Shown: positions 16,550 to 24,715 of the stretch, in pieces
Position numbering within the stretch: position 1 is the stretch's first letter
Layout: each line of letters opens with the position of its first letter
Assembly: GCA_964643965.1 (NCBI GenBank)
Contig: CAZXVH010000029.1
Span: 1 to 45,883, forward strand
DNA length: 45,883 bases
Reading direction: 5' to 3'
From: GCA-2746795 sp964643965
Lineage (GTDB): Bacteria; Chloroflexota; Anaerolineae; Promineifilales; Promineifilaceae
Program-made: the position numbers and the translations under genes
Notes under the pieces: generated by a model
The model's database searches: none
The model's input: only the letters and a program-made list of their open reading frames with translations
Told to the model about the DNA's origin: nothing

Positions 16550-17605
16550 TTACCGCAGCACCACTTCTGTCCACTCTTCCAGCCATTGGTCCCGGTTGGC
16601 GTCGAGGACGTCCAAGTCGATAACGGCCGTTTCCTCCGGTATTTGCGCCCAATCCACAAACGCCTCTGGCAGCTGCGCGGTCACGTTGGCCGGGAAGACA
16701 AACATGTTGGCCGGAATATCTTCCTGAAACGGCCGTGACAACATGTAATCCACAAACGTCTCAGCCAATTCCCGCTGTGCCGTACCTTGTAAGATGCCCA
16801 CAAACTCAATCTGCCGGAAACACATGCCCGGCGCTACCAGGCTAGCGCTGGGCGACTCCGCCACCGGTGGATCCGCAAACATAAACTCGGCGGCGGGACT
16901 GCTGGCATAAGAAACAACAAACGGCCGTTCCCCTTCACTGGCCACGGTAAAATAGCTGTAATAAGCATCTTCCCAACCGCTTGTGACCAACACCTCGTTC
17001 TGGCGCAGGTCCGCCCAGTAATCGAGATAGGTATAATTCCCTTCCGTACCAAATTCGCTAATCGTCGCCAGCAGAAAGGCCAGACCCGGGCTGGATGTAG
17101 CCGGATTTTCCACCACCAGCAGCCCTTTGTAGGCTGGCTGCGTCAGGTCGGCCAAACTAGTCGGTAGAGCCAGGCCACTTTCTGCCACCCACGCTTTGTC
17201 GTAATTCAGGCAGACATCGCCGAAGTCCACCGGCAGCAGGCGATAACTGTCATCCAGCAGCAGCGCTGGCGCTATCTCCGCCAGCGCCGGTGATTGGTAA
17301 GGCTCAAATATGTCTGACGTTAAGGCCCGGCCCAGAAAGGTGTTGTCTACGCCAAAAAAGACGTCGGCCAACGGGTTGTCTTTGGCCAGGATAGCCTGGT
17401 TGAGCGCCGCCCCGGTATCACCGGAGGGCAGCAGCACAATGTCGGTATTATGTTCCTGCTCAAAGGCAGCCAGAATGTCTTCGCTGATGTCAAAGCTGCT
17501 GTGGCTCATCATCGTCAATGTTTGGCGGCCTTCGTTTTCGGCGGGTGTGCGGCACGCCCCCAGCAGCCAGATCATTATCCCTACACAAAGTATGTTTTTA
17601 AACAT
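16550..17605 (-). CDS. ThiB-like thiamine-binding lipoprotein (ABC transporter)
   Basis: The protein has 351 residues. It starts with a lipoprotein signal ending LLGAC (Cys about 18), then TLTMMSHSSFDISEDIL, a family pattern of the thiamine-binding ThiB/TbpA group, and PVDFGDVCLNYDK, NPATSSPGLAFLL and SGWEDAYYSYF, which are ligand-pocket landmarks of that group. It would capture thiamine or a phosphate ester outside the membrane. No permease or ATPase gene follows; the next gene on this side is the convergent kinase. It lies behind the TPP riboswitch and thiamine pyrophosphokinase gene, which supports the thiamine assignment. AAGGAG is placed well before the ATG. A perfect inverted repeat separates it from the gene upstream. 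Confidence 0.88.
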   Translation of the reverse strand: MFKNILCVGIMIWLLGACRTPAENEGRQTLTMMSHSSFDISEDILAAFEQEHNTDIVLLPSGDTGAALNQAILAKDNPLADVFFGVDNTFLGRALTSDIFEPYQSPALAEIAPALLLDDSYRLLPVDFGDVCLNYDKAWVAESGLALPTSLADLTQPAYKGLLVVENPATSSPGLAFLLATISEFGTEGNYTYLDYWADLRQNEVLVTSGWEDAYYSYFTVASEGERPFVVSYASSPAAEFMFADPPVAESPSASLVAPGMCFRQIEFVGILQGTAQRELAETFVDYMLSRPFQEDIPANMFVFPANVTAQLPEAFVDWAQIPEETAVIDLDVLDANRDQWLEEWTEVVLR

Positions 17606-17624
17606 CGTTCACTCCTTCGTAAAT

Positions 17625-17682
17625 GGGAGCGCGGACAGCTTGTGTGCACAGTGCACAGTGCGGACAAGCTGTCCGCGCTCCC
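17625..17682. repeat. 19-bp inverted repeat between the thiamine genes
   Basis: The arms GGGAGCGCGGACAGCTTGT (17625-17643) and its exact complement (17664-17682) flank a 20-nt centre containing GTGCACAGTGCAC. The second arm runs into the 30-nt repeat shared with 6231-6260. No T-tract follows on either strand, so I read it as an interspersed repeat and not as a terminator. It could reduce expression of the ThiB-like gene relative to the kinase gene. Confidence 0.8.
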
Positions 17683-17702
17683 AGGTTTTCATTCATCGTG
17701 GC
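17673..17702. repeat. 30-nt interspersed repeat, copy B
   Basis: Identical to 6231-6260. Here it is non-coding, in the spacer between the thiamine pyrophosphokinase gene and the ThiB-like gene. Confidence 0.85.
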
Positions 17703-17711
17703 GCCTCCTTC

Positions 17712-18350
17712 CTATTCCTGATGAATACACAACAAGAGGCCAGAGGCCACTTCTACGGAAACGGAAACGGCCGTTGCCTCATTGCTCACCCCCCGCGCCT
17801 GCCCAAACACCAACACACTGTCATGCAAAGGCCAGCGCAGGCCCGTCGTTTGCCGCACCAGCACATCGCCGCCAATGGGCAACAAGGAAACTACATCACC
17901 CGGTTGGGCAGCAAACTGGCAATGATCCCGGATGAGCCAGGCCCGCTCCTGCCCTTCGACCAACTGGATGCGGCTTTCGGCCAATGCCGGAGACGCCAAC
18001 AGCAGCACATTCGCCAACATGTGGTCCATACGCCCGCCCAACGTCCCAAACAGCAAAATCTCGTCGTCCACGCCCGCCACCTGTTGTGCCTGAAGCAGCG
18101 CCAGTTCCAGGTCTGTCTCATCTTTCATCGGATCATGCCGGATCAGGGTCGCGTCCCCGGCCTCCAACCAGGCCAACACGTCTGCGGGCACAGAGTCCAT
18201 ATCGCCGATGACCAGGTCTGGCTGCCTTTGCAGGCGATGCAGATGACGGCTGCCCCCGTCAGCGGCAATCACCAGGGAGGCATGGTCAAAGAACGGCCGT
18301 GTCCATTCCACATCCACCATCACGCCATTGGCAAAAATCAAAATGCTCAT
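17712..18350 (-). CDS. thiN: thiamine pyrophosphokinase
   Basis: The enzyme transfers pyrophosphate from ATP to thiamine, giving TPP. From the ATG at 18350 it has 212 residues; an in-frame GTG at 18359 would add three. Landmarks are IAADGGSRHL, PDLVIGDMDSV, DETDLELAL (catalytic acidic residues) and LGGRMDHMLANVLLL, then the C-terminal beta domain that closes the thiamine site. It is the first gene after a TPP riboswitch, so its product limits its own synthesis. Together with the ThiB-like protein it forms a thiamine salvage unit: uptake, then pyrophosphorylation. Confidence 0.95.
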   Translation of the reverse strand: MSILIFANGVMVDVEWTRPFFDHASLVIAADGGSRHLHRLQRQPDLVIGDMDSVPADVLAWLEAGDATLIRHDPMKDETDLELALLQAQQVAGVDDEILLFGTLGGRMDHMLANVLLLASPALAESRIQLVEGQERAWLIRDHCQFAAQPGDVVSLLPIGGDVLVRQTTGLRWPLHDSVLVFGQARGVSNEATAVSVSVEVASGLLLCIHQE

Positions 18351-18360
18351 CACAATCACC

Positions 18361-18392
18361 TAAATAAAAAGCCACCGGGCGGGGGTGGCTTA
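18361..18392 (-). terminator. riboswitch expression-platform terminator
   Basis: On the minus strand AAGCCACC (18384-18391) pairs with GGTGGCTT (18369-18376), then a T-rich tract follows. It lies between the TPP aptamer and the thiN start, so TPP binding should favour early termination. Confidence 0.88.
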
Positions 18393-18399
18393 ATAAACA

Positions 18400-18500
18400 A
18401 TTACTTTTCCTCCGCCGGCATTACCCGGATCAGGTTCACAGGTCAGTAACAGGTTCAGTTACCCTCTCAGCCAGGTTAATCCCAGCTCCCTGAGCGTTAT
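18400..18500 (-). promoter_or_regulatory. TPP riboswitch (THI element)
   Basis: The minus strand reads CAGGGAGCTGGG, then GGCTGAGAGGG, then GAACCTGATCCGGGTAATGCC and GGCGGAGGAA, the conserved core of the THI element (pyrimidine- and pyrophosphate-sensing arms). Between the arms is a short variable stem (AACTGAACCTGTTACTG). The downstream hairpin with a T-tract shows transcriptional control. Confidence 0.96.
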
Positions 18501-18516
18501 TCAATTGATGAAGTGC

Positions 18517-18545
18517 ATTATAAACCGGTCTAACCATTCGGACAA
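18517..18545 (-). promoter_or_regulatory. promoter of the thiamine operon
   Basis: On the minus strand TTGTCC (18540-18545), a 17-nt spacer and a perfect TATAAT (18517-18522) precede the TPP aptamer by about 15 nt. It is divergent from the phosphatase promoter, and an AACGGCCGTT palindrome (18551-18560) lies between the two. Confidence 0.8.
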
Positions 18546-18566
18546 ACAACAACGGCCGTTTTCCCA

Positions 18567-18595
18567 TTGTCATTTCTTATCACTCCCGCTATATT
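18567..18595 (+). promoter_or_regulatory. promoter of the phosphatase gene, leaderless
   Basis: TTGTCA (18567-18572), a 17-nt spacer and TATATT (18590-18595) stand 7 nt before the ATG at 18603. Initiation 6-8 nt after the -10 box would put the start codon at the 5' end of the message. No Shine-Dalgarno is present. Confidence 0.65.
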
Positions 18596-18602
18596 TGCAA
18601 AC

Positions 18603-19175
18603 ATGAATCCATTCCATGCTGTCTTCGACGCCTTTTACCCGGCTATTCGCTATACTTATGAAGTTATCCAGGGTCACGCCTGGTTTGATGAAATCACCCC
18701 CGATGGCAACATCCCAGAAACGTTATGGCTGGGCGGCGCCCCCACCTATGAACGTGATTATGAATTTATCCAGGAGCAGCAGATAAAAGCTGTGGTCAAC
18801 ATCCGCGCCGAGCGCCAGGATGACGAGAAATTTTACGCAGCCCAAGACATTACCCACATCCAACTCAAGGTGCTAGACGTGACAGTGCCAGCCGAGCAGA
18901 TTTTGGATGAGGGGGTGGATTGGATGCGGGAACAAGTGTTAGACGGCCGTTCCATCCTCGTTCACTGCGCCAAAGGGCGGGGCCGATCTGCCACCCTCAT
19001 CGCCGCTTATCTCATGCTGGAACACGGCCTCACCTTTGAAAAAGCGGAAGCCCTCATGAAAAGCAAACGCGCCCTCACCAAATTGGAACCTCGCCACCGC
19101 GTCCGGCTCAATGAATGGGTGGAAAAGCGGCGTAACCAGAATGATAATCTGGCTCAGTCCCATTCACAGGATTGA
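18603..19175 (+). CDS. dual-specificity protein phosphatase
   Basis: The protein has 190 residues. The active-site loop HCAKGRGRS (about 119-127) is the Cys-x5-Arg signature of cysteine phosphatases, and the general acid is probably D in VLDVTVP upstream. The N-terminal IPETLWLGGAP and VVNIRAER segments are typical of DSP/PTPMT1-like proteins. The substrate may be a phosphoprotein or a phospholipid head group. The ATG at 18603 fits the promoter; the longer ORF from 18567 would begin inside the -35 box. It lies 2 kb from the Ser/Thr kinase but is divergent from the operon between them, so a functional pairing is only possible. Confidence 0.9.
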   Translation: MNPFHAVFDAFYPAIRYTYEVIQGHAWFDEITPDGNIPETLWLGGAPTYERDYEFIQEQQIKAVVNIRAERQDDEKFYAAQDITHIQLKVLDVTVPAEQILDEGVDWMREQVLDGRSILVHCAKGRGRSATLIAAYLMLEHGLTFEKAEALMKSKRALTKLEPRHRVRLNEWVEKRRNQNDNLAQSHSQD

Positions 19176-19240
19176 TAAGTCACAGACCAACCATATCATC
19201 TCCGCTCCCTGTCCGCTGTCCACTACCCACTGCCCACTGT

Positions 19241-20503
19241 TCACTGATCAGGCAGCACAAACCCCACCACCGCTCCACCTTCTGGCCCGTTTTCGGCCCA
19301 AATACGGCCGTTATGCGCTTCCACAATACCCCAAGCAATGGCTAAACCCAAACCGGCCCCACCCGTGGCCCGGCTGCGAGCCTGTTCACCCCGGTAAAAC
19401 TGCTCAAACACCCGCGGTAAATCGGCCGGGGCAAAACCAGGGCCGCTGTCTTGCACCAGCACCACTGCCCCCTCCGCATTGCGAAAAGCCCGCACCTGCA
19501 CCTGGCCCCCGGTTGGCGTATAACGCAAGGCATTGCTGATCAGGTTGGCGAGCACCCGGCCAATCTTGGGCACATTCAACAGCACCGGATCCAAATTCTC
19601 GCCAATCGTGCCCGTCAGCGTCACGCCACGCTGGGCGGCCACTGCTTCAAAACTCTCCAACGAATCGGAGATCAAATCAGTGAGGGCATGAGGGGACAGT
19701 TCCAGCGCCAGGCCGCCCGCATCCAACTGCGCCAGTTCAAACAAATCATCAATCAGACTGTTCAGAGCAATGATGTCGGCGCGTATGGTGTGATAGTAGC
19801 GCTGCTTTGTCTCGGGGTCTGTGACCACGCCATCATGCAGCGCCTCAATCAGGGCGCGGATGCTGGTGAGCGGTGTACGCAAATCATGTGACGTCCAGGC
19901 GATGAGATCGCGGCGCAGCTTTTCCAACTCGACCCGCTGCGCCTCGGCTTCTTGAAGCTGTCCGGCCATCTCGTTAAAAGCTGTACCGGCTCGCGCCACT
20001 TCATCCCGTCCTTTAATGGTGACGCGAGCTTCCAAACGGCCGGCCGCGATCTGCTGCGCCGAATCCGCCAGTTCACTCAATCCCCGGTTTAAATTGGCGG
20101 CCACAAAGGCCCCAAAGCTGGTCGCCACAATGGCCGCAAAAGCCAACAAAATACCACTCAGCAATAAATCATGTGGACTGGCAAACATGCGCAAGGACAT
20201 GATCCAGACATTAAACAGCGTCAATATGCCGGCCCAGGCATAGGTCAGCACCAGGGTCAGATAGAAAGAAGGAGAACGTTTCCAGGCAAAGCGGAACAGG
20301 AAATAGCCCAAAGCGAGCGACATCAAAGAGGTGACCATCAAGGTGGAGACGAGATCGGTCACGTCAGCCAAAGGCGCTTGCATGAGCGCCCGCATCATGA
20401 GAACCGCTACCAGCAAAGCCACCCCTGCCCCCATCAACAATATTTGCCACGACGACCCGTTAAAACGGCCGTTTCCCAATTTCCTGCTCACTGTTTGCGC
20501 CAT
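19241..20503 (-). CDS. HAMP sensor histidine kinase (partner of the OmpR-type regulator)
   Basis: The protein has 420 residues. About four N-terminal membrane helices (20-140) leave little extracytoplasmic sensor. A HAMP domain (about 132-185) follows, then HisKA with H206 in WTSHDLRTPLTS, and HATPase with LANLISNALRYTP (N box), QDSGPGF (G1) and GGAGLGLAIA (G2). The start ATG shares one base with the stop codon of the regulator gene upstream, and GGAGGG for this start lies inside the regulator's final codons, so the two are translationally coupled. The ligand is not visible. The stop is followed by a short run of CCACTRCCCACTG-like tandem repeats (19206-19248 region). Confidence 0.95.
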   Translation of the reverse strand: MAQTVSRKLGNGRFNGSSWQILLMGAGVALLVAVLMMRALMQAPLADVTDLVSTLMVTSLMSLALGYFLFRFAWKRSPSFYLTLVLTYAWAGILTLFNVWIMSLRMFASPHDLLLSGILLAFAAIVATSFGAFVAANLNRGLSELADSAQQIAAGRLEARVTIKGRDEVARAGTAFNEMAGQLQEAEAQRVELEKLRRDLIAWTSHDLRTPLTSIRALIEALHDGVVTDPETKQRYYHTIRADIIALNSLIDDLFELAQLDAGGLALELSPHALTDLISDSLESFEAVAAQRGVTLTGTIGENLDPVLLNVPKIGRVLANLISNALRYTPTGGQVQVRAFRNAEGAVVLVQDSGPGFAPADLPRVFEQFYRGEQARSRATGGAGLGLAIAWGIVEAHNGRIWAENGPEGGAVVGFVLPDQ

Positions 20504-21231
20504 TAGTTGCCCTCCGGATCGAATTTATAGCCCACGCCCCACACCGTCAGCAGCCAGAGTGGATTGCCCGGATCGACTTCTATTTTTTCACGCAGGCGGC
20601 GGATGTGGACGGTGACGGTGCTGGGGTCTACATATTCAGAAAAACCCCACACGTTTTCCAGCAGTTGATCCCGCTTGAAGACCTGGCGCGGGGAGCAGGC
20701 CATGAAGTGGAGCAAGTTGAACTCGGTGGCGGTTAGCTCGATATTTTCACCGCGCACCGTGACCTGCCGGGATTTAGGGTCAATTTTCAGGTCGCCAAAA
20801 GATAACGGCCGTTCTCCCCCTCCACTCAACGAAACCCCAGCCGAACGACGCAGCACCGCTTTCACCCGAGAAACCAGTTCGGCCGGGGAGAAAGGTTTGG
20901 TCACATAATCATCTGCGCCCAACTCCAGGCCGTAAATGCGGTCCGTTTCCTGGCGGCGGGCGGTGAGCATGATGACAGGCACATCCAGCGCCGCATGGTC
21001 GCGCAGCATTTGCAGGATCGCCAACCCATCAATTTCCGGCAGCATCAGATCCAGCACCACCAACGCCGGCAGCTTTTCTCGAATGGCGATCAAGGCCGAA
21101 CGGCCGTCGCCGGCCACCCGCACTTGAAAGCCTTCTCGTTGTAAATAAAGGCTCACCACTTCCACCACGGAAGCTTCATCATCGACGACCAAAATGTCGC
21201 CTAACTCTGTTAATGCCTGGTTATTTGCCAT
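20503..21231 (-). CDS. OmpR/PhoB-family response regulator
   Basis: The protein has 242 residues from the ATG at 21231. The receiver domain shows DILVVDDEA, phosphoacceptor D61 in LVVLDLMLP, T in VIMLTAR and K in YVTKPFSP. The winged-helix effector has LTATEFNLLHFMA, RDQLLENVWG and VDPSTVTVHIRRLREKIE, which is the DNA-binding and transactivation loop region. An in-frame ORF extends to 21360, but it crosses the repeat at 21301-21317 and has no family match, so I use the later ATG. It is the first gene of a regulator-kinase operon. Confidence 0.96.
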   Translation of the reverse strand: MANNQALTELGDILVVDDEASVVEVVSLYLQREGFQVRVAGDGRSALIAIREKLPALVVLDLMLPEIDGLAILQMLRDHAALDVPVIMLTARRQETDRIYGLELGADDYVTKPFSPAELVSRVKAVLRRSAGVSLSGGGERPLSFGDLKIDPKSRQVTVRGENIELTATEFNLLHFMACSPRQVFKRDQLLENVWGFSEYVDPSTVTVHIRRLREKIEVDPGNPLWLLTVWGVGYKFDPEGN

Positions 21232-21289
21232 TACATCTGTCCTCAAAAGGCGGATTAAACAATCTGCGAAAAACCAGAATTTAGAAGTG

Positions 21290-21320
21290 GGTATTGGAGC
21301 GCGGGCATCTTGCCCGCCCT
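21290..21320. repeat. interspersed hairpin repeat GCGGGCA-TCT-TGCCCGC
   Basis: The hairpin at 21301-21317 is preceded by TTGGAGC and is a diverged relative of the GGGAGCGCGGACAGC repeats at 11778 and 17625. It lies in the spacer between the acyltransferase gene and the regulator gene. Confidence 0.65.
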
Positions 21321-21346
21321 TCATCCCCTGGAAAATAGCGCTCTTC

Positions 21347-22078
21347 TCAACTCTCAGCAACGGCCGTTAACGCCACACAAAGCGGCCAGGCATCCTCTCC
21401 CCGCTGCAATGCCGCCAGCGCCGGACTATCCGCATACACGCCATGATACCGTGTTGGCAGCTGCGCCGCGATATGGATCATAATGTAATGGGTATACGCC
21501 GGTAAATCCCGGCCGCGCATCCGCCCCTCCATCTCCGGCAGCCTAAACGGCTCGCCGATATTGACCTCCACTGCCGTCGTTTTCAACTGCTTGAAATTGA
21601 CAAAAATCTGATCACAGTTCACCAACCCCACCGGCAAAATAGGCACATTGGCCCGGCTGGCCAGGTAAGCCGCGCCGTCCTTCGCCGCCATCATAGTTCC
21701 GCTGCGGCTGCGGGTTCCTTCCGGGGCCAGGCCAAAAGCCACCCCCTCCTCAATCGCTTGCAGCGCCTGCCGGATCGCCGAGCGATCAGCTTCACCGCGG
21801 GCGACATAAATGGCGCCCAACCAGGCCATAATGGGGCCGAAAATGGGGTGGTATTTCCACTTCTCCACCGCAAAAAAGCGCCAGCGCTGTATGGGGAACG
21901 TCAGCAGCAGTACCGGCGTGTCTACTGTGCTGGTGTGGTTGAGGACGACGATATACGGCCGTTCAGGAATATGATCCCACCCTGTCACCCGGATTCGCGC
22001 CAACAGCATGAGGCGCACCATTTGCATGGCAAGTTTTACAATTCGATAACGAATAAGCATAAATTTGTCCAATCCCAT
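21347..22078 (-). CDS. PlsC-type 1-acyl-glycerol-3-phosphate acyltransferase
   Basis: The protein has 243 residues, with a membrane-associated N-terminal helix. The acyltransferase motifs are NHTSTVD (H-x4-D, about 48-54), FGPIMAWLGAIYVARG (motif II region), PEGTRSRSG (about 120-128, motif III) and VPILPVGL (motif IV). It probably acylates lysophosphatidate in phospholipid synthesis, though PlsC-like proteins can use other acceptors. No Shine-Dalgarno is obvious; a TATACT box on the minus strand (22101-22106) lies about 22 nt upstream of the ATG. The gene ends 116 nt before the regulator start. Confidence 0.93.
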   Translation of the reverse strand: MGLDKFMLIRYRIVKLAMQMVRLMLLARIRVTGWDHIPERPYIVVLNHTSTVDTPVLLLTFPIQRWRFFAVEKWKYHPIFGPIMAWLGAIYVARGEADRSAIRQALQAIEEGVAFGLAPEGTRSRSGTMMAAKDGAAYLASRANVPILPVGLVNCDQIFVNFKQLKTTAVEVNIGEPFRLPEMEGRMRGRDLPAYTHYIMIHIAAQLPTRYHGVYADSPALAALQRGEDAWPLCVALTAVAES

Positions 22079-22123
22079 CAGTTGGGGTCAAGATGGGAGG
22101 AGTATAACCTAAAACGAGGGGCG

Positions 22124-22210
22124 CTTCGACAAGCCAGTGACCGGTGGTAAGGTGGCGGGTGGCGAGTGGCAGGTGGCAGGTGGCAAGTGCGGGTGGCGGG
22201 TGGCAGAGTT
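22124..22210. repeat. spacer repeats: CTTCGACAAG element and GGTGGCRRGT tandem
   Basis: The first part (22124-22134) matches the palindromic repeat inside rlmN. It is followed by about seven loose tandem copies of a G-rich unit (GGTGGCGGGT, GGCGAGT, GGCAGGT and similar) from 22143 to 22206. It lies in the divergent spacer between the acyltransferase and the GAF/PAS kinase. Confidence 0.7.
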
Positions 22211-22320
22211 TGTACGCCTGTGTGCGAACGGGTTTCGTGGAACCAGCGAGTTCTGCCCGACGCGCCACCCGTCACAAATCGGCATGGTGACAATTGTTCT
22301 ACAAAATGGACGATTTTTGT

Positions 22321-22326
22321 TACACT
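22321..22326 (+). promoter_or_regulatory. possible -10 box of the GAF/PAS kinase gene
   Basis: TACACT lies 7 nt before the ATG at 22334, the same geometry as the other suspected leaderless genes, and no Shine-Dalgarno is seen. The -35 box is unclear (TTGTTC is too far upstream at 21 nt), so confidence is low. Confidence 0.35.
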
Positions 22327-22333
22327 TGCCCCC

Positions 22334-24715
22334 ATGCGTAAACCATCCTTCTCCCCAGCCACCAGGCAAACAGCATGGATTCGTGATCTGCCGCGGCGGG
22401 AGATTGGGGAATGGCTGATTTTGCTGGCGGTGCTCATCCTGGCTTTGTGGGCCGCCACCCAGCGCGAAGAAGCGCCGCAGCTCATTTTGCTGGCTACGCT
22501 GACCGTCATCACCCTCAATTTTAGCCTGCCGCCGGAACGGGGCGCAGTGGGGCTGACGCCGCTGGTTTCGGTGAGCAGCTTATTGATGATGGGGCTGGAA
22601 ACGGCCGTTCTCGTCCTCGTCGTCAGCATGGTGTTGGCAGAATTGGCCGGCCCCCTGTGGCAGCCGTTGTGGGAATATGTGGGTTTAAAACGGCCGTCTT
22701 GGCGGCAGCGTCTCGGAGCCGGACTCGTCTATCTGGCAGCCTTGATCGGCGCCGGAGAGATTTACCTGCGGGGCGGCGGCGCGGCCCCCCTCACCCCGCA
22801 GGCCGTAACGACCCTCGACTGGTCGCGGCTGGCGCTGTTGGCCTTCAGCTATGGGCTGATCTACTTTTTACTCTCCTTCTTGGTCGCCCTGCTTATGCGC
22901 CAGTCGTCCGCCCACTTTTTGCGCGAAAACAGCGTGTCCGTATTCACCTACGGCTTCCTGACCCTGCCCTTTGCCCTGCTGGGCGCTCTCACCTACGTGG
23001 GTAATGGCCTGCCCGTCTTTGTCATCTTTTCTCTGGGCGTCACCGTCTTTGCCATCGTCATCTGGCTGTCGTGGCAGCGCCGTTTTGTGCTGGAACGGCA
23101 GTTGAGCCAGTTTAGCGGGTTGAATCGCACCGGCTCCTCCTTGCGAGAAACGTTGGCGCTGGATGAAGTGCTGGCCCGTACCCACCAACTGGTAGGCGAA
23201 CTGGTGGCAGTAGACCGGTTCACCATCTTCCTGCGCGACGAGACGGGGGCGTGGCAAAGCCCATTCCCCGCCAGCGCCACCCCCTCTACCCCGGATGATT
23301 TCACGAGATGGGTGGCGGAAAACGGCCGTTTCCTCGACATCGATTACCGCAATATCCACTTCGCCAACCGGCACACGCTCACCCCGCCGCAGCCGCCGCC
23401 AGAAGCGTGGTTGGGCATCCCCCTGCAAGCGGTAGACCGCGTGATCGGCGTCATGGTTTTGCAGCGGTATGCACCGCACCCTCCCTTTGACCGTTGGCAC
23501 CGGGAAATTTTGCTGGCCATCGCCGGGCAAGCCAGCGCCGCCATCCAAAACGCCCGCCTCTACAGCGAAACCGTGCGCCTCTACAACCTCACCGATGAGG
23601 CGTTGGCCGAGCGCGTCAAGCAGCTGCAAGCGCTGCTCAACGCCATGCAAGAAGGGGTGATCATGTTAGACAGGCAGGGGCGCATCGCCTTGCTCAATCC
23701 CACCGCCGCCGCTCTGCTCCAGCAGCCCATGCCCGCCCTGCTGTCGCAGCCACTCAACCCGGCCGTCGCCGCCACTGCTCTGGGTTTCGCTCCCGCCGCC
23801 TTAAACAGTTTGCTCGACAGTCTGCCTCCCGGGCAACTGCCGGCCGAGCGCCAGCAAGATTTCAGCACCGCCGCCGGTCGCATTTACCTCCGCGCTGAAG
23901 GGCCGGTGCTGGGGGCGCAGGAGCAGCCGTTGGGCTGGCTGATGCTCTTCCGAGATGTCACTGAGGAGCGGGAGTTGACGGAGCGCCGCGCCGATCTGAC
24001 GCGCATGATCGTGCATGATCTGCGTAATCCGCTGACCACCCTTTCCAGCACCTTGAGCCTGCTCGCCGCCCACCTGCCGCCGAAAAACGGCCGTTCCGCC
24101 CAAACCACCACCCTGCTGCAAACCGCCAACCTCAGCCTGGCCGATATGCTCGATATGGTCGATTCGCTGATGGATATCAACCGCCTGGAAGCGGGCCAAA
24201 ATGTGGTCGATGCCGAAGCGATGCGCCTGCCTCCACTGGCGGAACAAGTTCTCACCCGCCTGCAACCCTTGGCGCAAGAACGGCAGATCGCGCTCAGTTT
24301 CGATCTTGGTCCAACTGATCTGCCGGCCGTGTGGGGGGACGCCGAGGTCTTGCGCCGGGTGTTGATCAATTTGCTGGATAATGCCTTGAAATTCACACCG
24401 GCGGGCGGGCAGGTAAACGGCCGTTTACAAGCAGACCCCACCCCCATTCCCGGCTATGAAACAGGCGTCATCTGCACCATCAGCGATACCGGCCCCGGCA
24501 TTCCCGCCGCCGCCCGAGAGTTGGTCTTCGACCGCTTCACGCGCACCAATCAAGGCGGCGCGCCCGTGCGCGGCGCCGGTCTTGGCCTTACCTTTTGCAA
24601 ACTGGTCATTGAGGCGCATAACGGCCGTATTTGGGTTGAGGAGAATCCGGCCGGCGGCAGCCAGTTCGCCTTCACCCTGCCCGGTATTCCACTGTTTGAA
24701 GATATAGTTTGTTGA
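22334..24715 (+). CDS. membrane sensor histidine kinase with GAF and PAS domains
   Basis: The protein has 793 residues from the ATG at 22334. Seven or so membrane helices (about 25-250) are followed by a GAF domain (about 275-415, VDRFTIFLRDE to IAGQASAAIQNARLY), a PAS domain (about 435-550, LNAMQEGVIMLD to LMLFRDVTEER), HisKA with H561 in MIVHDLRNPLTT, and HATPase with NLLDNALKFTP, DTGPGIP and GAGLGLTF. The longer ORF from 22166 crosses G-rich tandem repeats, so I reject it. No regulator is adjacent, so it is an orphan that probably feeds a distant or shared regulator. Confidence 0.95.
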   Translation: MRKPSFSPATRQTAWIRDLPRREIGEWLILLAVLILALWAATQREEAPQLILLATLTVITLNFSLPPERGAVGLTPLVSVSSLLMMGLETAVLVLVVSMVLAELAGPLWQPLWEYVGLKRPSWRQRLGAGLVYLAALIGAGEIYLRGGGAAPLTPQAVTTLDWSRLALLAFSYGLIYFLLSFLVALLMRQSSAHFLRENSVSVFTYGFLTLPFALLGALTYVGNGLPVFVIFSLGVTVFAIVIWLSWQRRFVLERQLSQFSGLNRTGSSLRETLALDEVLARTHQLVGELVAVDRFTIFLRDETGAWQSPFPASATPSTPDDFTRWVAENGRFLDIDYRNIHFANRHTLTPPQPPPEAWLGIPLQAVDRVIGVMVLQRYAPHPPFDRWHREILLAIAGQASAAIQNARLYSETVRLYNLTDEALAERVKQLQALLNAMQEGVIMLDRQGRIALLNPTAAALLQQPMPALLSQPLNPAVAATALGFAPAALNSLLDSLPPGQLPAERQQDFSTAAGRIYLRAEGPVLGAQEQPLGWLMLFRDVTEERELTERRADLTRMIVHDLRNPLTTLSSTLSLLAAHLPPKNGRSAQTTTLLQTANLSLADMLDMVDSLMDINRLEAGQNVVDAEAMRLPPLAEQVLTRLQPLAQERQIALSFDLGPTDLPAVWGDAEVLRRVLINLLDNALKFTPAGGQVNGRLQADPTPIPGYETGVICTISDTGPGIPAAARELVFDRFTRTNQGGAPVRGAGLGLTFCKLVIEAHNGRIWVEENPAGGSQFAFTLPGIPLFEDIVC

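Noticed and set aside
17625..17682. Reading the inverted repeat as a terminator
   Set aside because: There is no T-tract on either strand, and related hairpins elsewhere lie in unrelated spacers.
17310..18449. Long plus-strand ORF (379 aa) over the thiamine genes
   Set aside because: It is antisense to thiN and the ThiB-like gene, runs through the riboswitch and the terminator, and has no recognisable domain.
21232..21360. N-terminal extension of the response regulator
   Set aside because: The extension crosses an interspersed hairpin repeat and precedes a normal receiver-domain start at 21231.
22166..22333. N-terminal extension of the GAF/PAS kinase
   Set aside because: It is encoded by G-rich tandem repeats and has no family resemblance; the ATG at 22334 fits the first membrane helix and a -10-like box.
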